Positions 60,685-64,000 of a stretch of DNA of 64,000 nucleotides are shown here, in pieces. The translations under genes were made by a program, and so were the position numbers. Every line of letters begins with the position of its first letter. The stretch's first letter is position 1. Source of the stretch: Butyrivibrio sp. MC2021 (GTDB lineage Bacteria; Bacillota; Clostridia; Lachnospirales; Lachnospiraceae); NCBI RefSeq assembly GCF_000621605.1, contig NZ_JHXX01000005.1:1-64000 (forward strand), written 5' to 3'. The notes under the pieces are model-generated. The model was not told the DNA's origin. It saw only the letters and a list, made by a program, of their open reading frames with translations, and ran no database searches.

Positions 60685-62043
60685 ATGGAAGAAGAAAAGA
60701 CAATCGTTGAAGTTTTACAGGATCTTCTCTCTAGCAGGCAATACACACTGCTTCGTCAGACCATTTCCGAAATGAACACAGCAGATATCGCTGCTGCGAT
60801 GGGTGAGATGGAAAATGAGGAATCACTTAAAATGTTCCGAATCCTCCCCAAGGACATGGCAGCTGATGTTTTTGCTTATCTTGAGCTTGATGCACAGCAG
60901 TACATCATCCGTTCACTGTCAGATCGTGAAGCATCCAATATTATCGATAACCTGATGGCCGATGACGCTACGGACCTTTTGGAAGAAATGCCCGCCAACG
61001 TCGTTAAGCGTATCCTGGCTAATGCCAGCCCTGAGACAAGAGCTGATATTAACCATCTTTTAAGATACCCTGAAGACTCCGCCGGAAGCATCATGACCGT
61101 GGAGTACGTGGACCTTCGTGAGGACATGACCGTAAGCGACGCTATAGACCGCATAAGGCAAAAGGGCGTGGATTCCGAGACCATCAATATCTGCTACGTC
61201 GTAACAAAACAGAAAATCCTTGTGGGCACAGTGGCCCTTAGATACCTTCTTATCATGAAACCCGAGGAGATCATCGGGGACATCATGAACACTAACGTCA
61301 TCAGCATCAACACCATGACCGACCAGGAAGAAGCGGCCAGAATGTTCCAGAAATACGGCTTCACCGCCATGCCTGTTGTGGACAATGAGACCCGAATGGT
61401 GGGAATCATCACCATCGATGACGTAGTGGACATCCTGGAAGAAGAGGCCACCGAGGATATCGAGAAGATGGCAGCTATCGTGCCATCCGACAAGCCCTAT
61501 CCCAAGGTTGGTATATTTGAAACCTACAAAAACAGAATGCCCTGGCTGCTGCTCCTGATGATAAGCGCCACCTTTACCGGTGCCATCATCACAAGCTTTG
61601 AGGAGGCCCTGGCAGCTTATGTTGTGCTTACAGCCTACATTCCCATGCTGATGGACACCGGAGGAAATGCCGGTTCCCAGGCCAGCGTATCAATTATCCG
61701 TGGACTTTCACTGAAAGAGATCGAGTTCGACGACATATTCAAGATCATTTGGAAAGAGATGAGAGTAGCGTTCCTCTGCGGAGTGACTCTTTCCGGGGCC
61801 AGCTTCATCAAGCTTCTTGTGCTGGACAAGCTGGAGGTTCCCGTGGCAGCAGTTGTCTGCCTGACACTGCTTATCGTAGTGCTCATCGCCAAGCTGGTAG
61901 GCTGTTGCCTCCCTATGATAGCATCCCGCATCGGCTTCGACCCTGCGGTTATGGCGTCGCCAATGATCACAACCATCGTAGATGCGCTGTCACTTCTGGT
62001 TTACTTCAACATCGCAACCAGGATGTTACACCTTGTGCTATAA
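60685..62043 (+). CDS. mgtE: Magnesium transporter MgtE
   Basis: 452 residues. The N-terminal MgtE_N domain (about 10-125), a CBS pair (about 135-255: EYVDLREDMTVSDAIDRI; FTAMPVVDNETRMVGIITIDDVVDIL) and a five-helix membrane domain (about 280-450: AYIPMLMDTGGNAGSQASVSIIRGL, the pore signature; GFDPAVMASPMITTIVDALSL) are all present. It imports Mg2+; the CBS part gates it by bound Mg2+. AAAGGAG precedes the start. Confidence 0.94.
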   Translation: MEEEKTIVEVLQDLLSSRQYTLLRQTISEMNTADIAAAMGEMENEESLKMFRILPKDMAADVFAYLELDAQQYIIRSLSDREASNIIDNLMADDATDLLEEMPANVVKRILANASPETRADINHLLRYPEDSAGSIMTVEYVDLREDMTVSDAIDRIRQKGVDSETINICYVVTKQKILVGTVALRYLLIMKPEEIIGDIMNTNVISINTMTDQEEAARMFQKYGFTAMPVVDNETRMVGIITIDDVVDILEEEATEDIEKMAAIVPSDKPYPKVGIFETYKNRMPWLLLLMISATFTGAIITSFEEALAAYVVLTAYIPMLMDTGGNAGSQASVSIIRGLSLKEIEFDDIFKIIWKEMRVAFLCGVTLSGASFIKLLVLDKLEVPVAAVVCLTLLIVVLIAKLVGCCLPMIASRIGFDPAVMASPMITTIVDALSLLVYFNIATRMLHLVL

Positions 62044-62120
62044 CGAGGTTTGCCTGATAATATATTTATACAAAAAGGAGAAGGTAATTGGGGAAATAAT
62101 CATATAGAGGAAATCTGTTT

Positions 62121-64000
62121 ATGACTTACTTCACATGCTTTTTTCTGGATAACGAAAAAGATATTATTGTTAGTCTGTATAAGGACCTGGACAAGATGCG
62201 CTATGTCTTGTCCACACCTAATCACGGTACAGGCAATCTTATAAGGAATCTTGCGGGAATCTGCGGCCTTCCCCTTTCTCAGGACGAGAAGGGGATGCTG
62301 GTGATCCGGGGCGAGGTTCCTTGTTTTATTGATGCCAATAATGAGGAGAGCTACATCTTCAGCCTGGGAGACATCGAGGTTGCCAGGATCTATTCCGACG
62401 CCCGGGTCGAGATGAAGGCCGCCATCCCCGCTATTTCCAAGACTCTTATGAGTCAGACCAAGGATTACAGGCTGGGCATTGACAAGACTGTTTTCAAGAC
62501 CTTTGTGAAAAAAGAACTGAAATTCCGGGCGGATCTTCATACCCACATGAACGGCAATCTCACGGGAGACATGCTCATCGCCCTGGGAATCTGCCATCAG
62601 ATCAGATACCCCCTTTATTATGTAAAAAAACTGGGACTGGAGCTCACCGAGGAACAGTGGATAAGGGTCAACGCCCAGAGAAGCAAGGTCGCCAAGCAGT
62701 TCATAACCTCAGAGCTCACCGGCAAATACCTGGATCGAAAGATCAACGACAACACCTATATCAATTTTGCGGACCTTATCCTTAACAACCTGGGTAACGC
62801 CGAGATGAACATCGTCAAGATCCGGGGCTCCCTGGCTGTTATCAAGGACGGACAGGCCGTTTTTACCAATCTTGAGAAGGTCTACCTCTACCGCTATGTT
62901 TTTTGCAAGGGAAAAGAGAGCGATGAAAAGATCGAGCTTCACAACGTGGAGCAGATCCCCGATGAGGACGTTAAGCGCTACCTGAAGCAGATGCTCATAG
63001 ACAGGGAAAATCCCGACTATTGCAACAATACCATATTCCAGGACAAGCTCCTGTGGATCGCCCGCTACTACAAGCGCCAGGGTGTCTGCTACGCCGAGAT
63101 CAGTGATACCACTCTGGTAAAAAAGTATGAGTCCATCGAGATGCTGCAGCAGGTCCATGAGGTCATGCCTAAAATATATCAGGAGACCGGCGTGATGATC
63201 CGGTTCCTGGCTGCCATGCGAAGGATTCCCCTCACCATTGTAAAAGATGCCGTGACTCCCGCGGATTATCTGGAGCAGAACCTGGCTGTTCTAAAGGCCA
63301 CCGCTCTGGATCCTTATGTTGCGGGCTGCGACTTTGTGGGAGAGGAGATAAACGATATCAGCACTCTTCGGCCTGTGTTCAAGGAAATCGTGAAGATCGC
63401 CGCCAAGGATCCCAGCTTTGTCATCAGGGTCCATGCGGGAGAAAATGACAGCCACAAGGACAACATCGCCAAGTCCATTCAGTGCGTCCAGGACTTTCTG
63501 GCGCCGGGGCAGCAGATGCCAAGGATGAGGCTCGGACACGGACTTTATACCTATTCCCTCAGATCCCAGAAGGGAAAAGAGGTTCTTAAGAAGCTCAAGG
63601 AAAACAACGTGGTGCTGGAGTTCCAGATAACCAGCAATGTAAGGCTAAATAACCTGAACTCCCTGGACAAACACCCTCTTCGTCAGTACTTAAAGCAGGG
63701 CATAAAGTGCGTTCAGGGCTCAGACGGAGCAGCTCTTTACGGCTCCAACTCCATCGATGAGGAGCTTTCACTGGAGCGTATGCTGGAGCTTTCAGAGAAG
63801 GACCTGCGGCTTATGAAGGAGACGGAGAGCGACATCATCGAAAAGAGCCGCATAGCTTATTCCGAGAAAAAAGCAGCCTTTTACGAGATGCTCAAGGGCC
63901 GTGACATGGAAGAGGTTCTTCTTGAGAAGATGCAGACCGTGAAGATCGCCAAGGGCAATGAGAAGACCGTTCCCAAGTTTGACGCCAACAGGGAGCTGAA
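62121..64000 (+). CDS. Adenosine-deaminase-like amidohydrolase, 3' end outside window
   Basis: At least 626 codons, open to the window edge. About 135 N-terminal residues do not match a common domain. The amidohydrolase barrel then shows the metal-binding RADLHTHMNG (HxH), VIRVHAGEND (His and Glu), LGHGLYTYS, EFQITSNVRLNN and the final metal Asp in QGSDGAALYGS. These are the ADA-family signatures, longer than usual ADA (about 350 residues). GAGG lies upstream of the start. The substrate (adenosine, AMP or another) is not decidable. Confidence 0.8.
   Translation, partial: MTYFTCFFLDNEKDIIVSLYKDLDKMRYVLSTPNHGTGNLIRNLAGICGLPLSQDEKGMLVIRGEVPCFIDANNEESYIFSLGDIEVARIYSDARVEMKAAIPAISKTLMSQTKDYRLGIDKTVFKTFVKKELKFRADLHTHMNGNLTGDMLIALGICHQIRYPLYYVKKLGLELTEEQWIRVNAQRSKVAKQFITSELTGKYLDRKINDNTYINFADLILNNLGNAEMNIVKIRGSLAVIKDGQAVFTNLEKVYLYRYVFCKGKESDEKIELHNVEQIPDEDVKRYLKQMLIDRENPDYCNNTIFQDKLLWIARYYKRQGVCYAEISDTTLVKKYESIEMLQQVHEVMPKIYQETGVMIRFLAAMRRIPLTIVKDAVTPADYLEQNLAVLKATALDPYVAGCDFVGEEINDISTLRPVFKEIVKIAAKDPSFVIRVHAGENDSHKDNIAKSIQCVQDFLAPGQQMPRMRLGHGLYTYSLRSQKGKEVLKKLKENNVVLEFQITSNVRLNNLNSLDKHPLRQYLKQGIKCVQGSDGAALYGSNSIDEELSLERMLELSEKDLRLMKETESDIIEKSRIAYSEKKAAFYEMLKGRDMEEVLLEKMQTVKIAKGNEKTVPKFDANREL

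Overview
This window looks like chromosomal DNA of an anaerobic, low-to-mid GC Gram-positive of the Lachnospiraceae, most like Butyrivibrio or Pseudobutyrivibrio. This is an inference from protein content and style: a T-box controlled isoleucyl-tRNA synthetase, an HprK/Crh-like/RapZ/WhiA block, pyruvate formate-lyase with its activase, cytoplasmic GH28 pectin metabolism, BspA-like and InlB-B-repeat surface proteins with acidic linkers, and AGGAGG-type ribosome binding sites. No species can be named from the sequence alone.

Left end (1-5.4 kb, accessory): an intact IS110-family element of the IS1111 type (about 9-1658) sits inside an Abi_2/AbiF-like abortive-infection gene. The two junctions share a TCT, and joining them restores the Abi reading frame. 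The IS carries a long, highly structured non-coding end that is a good candidate for a bridge/seek RNA. The Abi gene has a canonical promoter and a separate small hairpin RNA ending in seven U. Next come an ECF sigma factor with a very long C-terminal extension and an XRE regulator, both on the minus strand, bracketed by two identical 26-bp REP-like repeats.

5.4-31 kb (mostly housekeeping plus cell-surface genes): an AraC-aminoglycoside-phosphotransferase-like fusion with a strong internal ribosome binding site; twin tRNA-Gly(GCC) genes; an RlmI-type methyltransferase; a membrane GGDEF protein; free-methionine-sulfoxide reductase with threonine aldolase; a GH28 enzyme; a giant secreted protein made of two tandem halves; aquaporin; metallophosphoesterase; a large lipoprotein; T-box and ileS; then a three-gene unit encoding two peptidoglycan hydrolases (GH24 and NlpC/P60) that share a nearly identical helical, signal-peptide-less N-terminal domain, followed by a lipoprotein; then glgP.

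31-48 kb (core): DUF1622, pyrG, ftsH, uvrC, then hprK-glk-murB-rapZ-whiA and an HPr-like protein whose phosphorylatable His15 is Glu while Ser46 is kept (Crh-like). GNAT, Na/Pi transporter, serine hydrolase and Nudix genes follow, then an FNR-type regulator with four plausible iron-sulfur cysteines.

48-64 kb: pflA and pflB are separated by an AT-rich cassette: a 67-residue RiPP-like precursor, an asparagine-synthetase homologue lacking the glutaminase Cys (lasso-cyclase-like), and a SAM methyltransferase. The pflB promoter has a perfect FNR box centred at about -41.5, linking it to the FNR-like regulator nearby. After pflB come an 89-bp near-perfect inverted repeat, a small secreted protein, a WYL regulator, a BspA-like surface protein, three tandem stem-loops with a common stem, a structured leader and mgtE, and a truncated adenosine-deaminase-like gene running off the window.

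Best candidates for new biology: the RiPP cassette between pflA and pflB, the twin hydrolases with a shared non-classical export-like domain, the Abi hairpin RNA interrupted by a bridge-RNA-type IS, and the mgtE leader.
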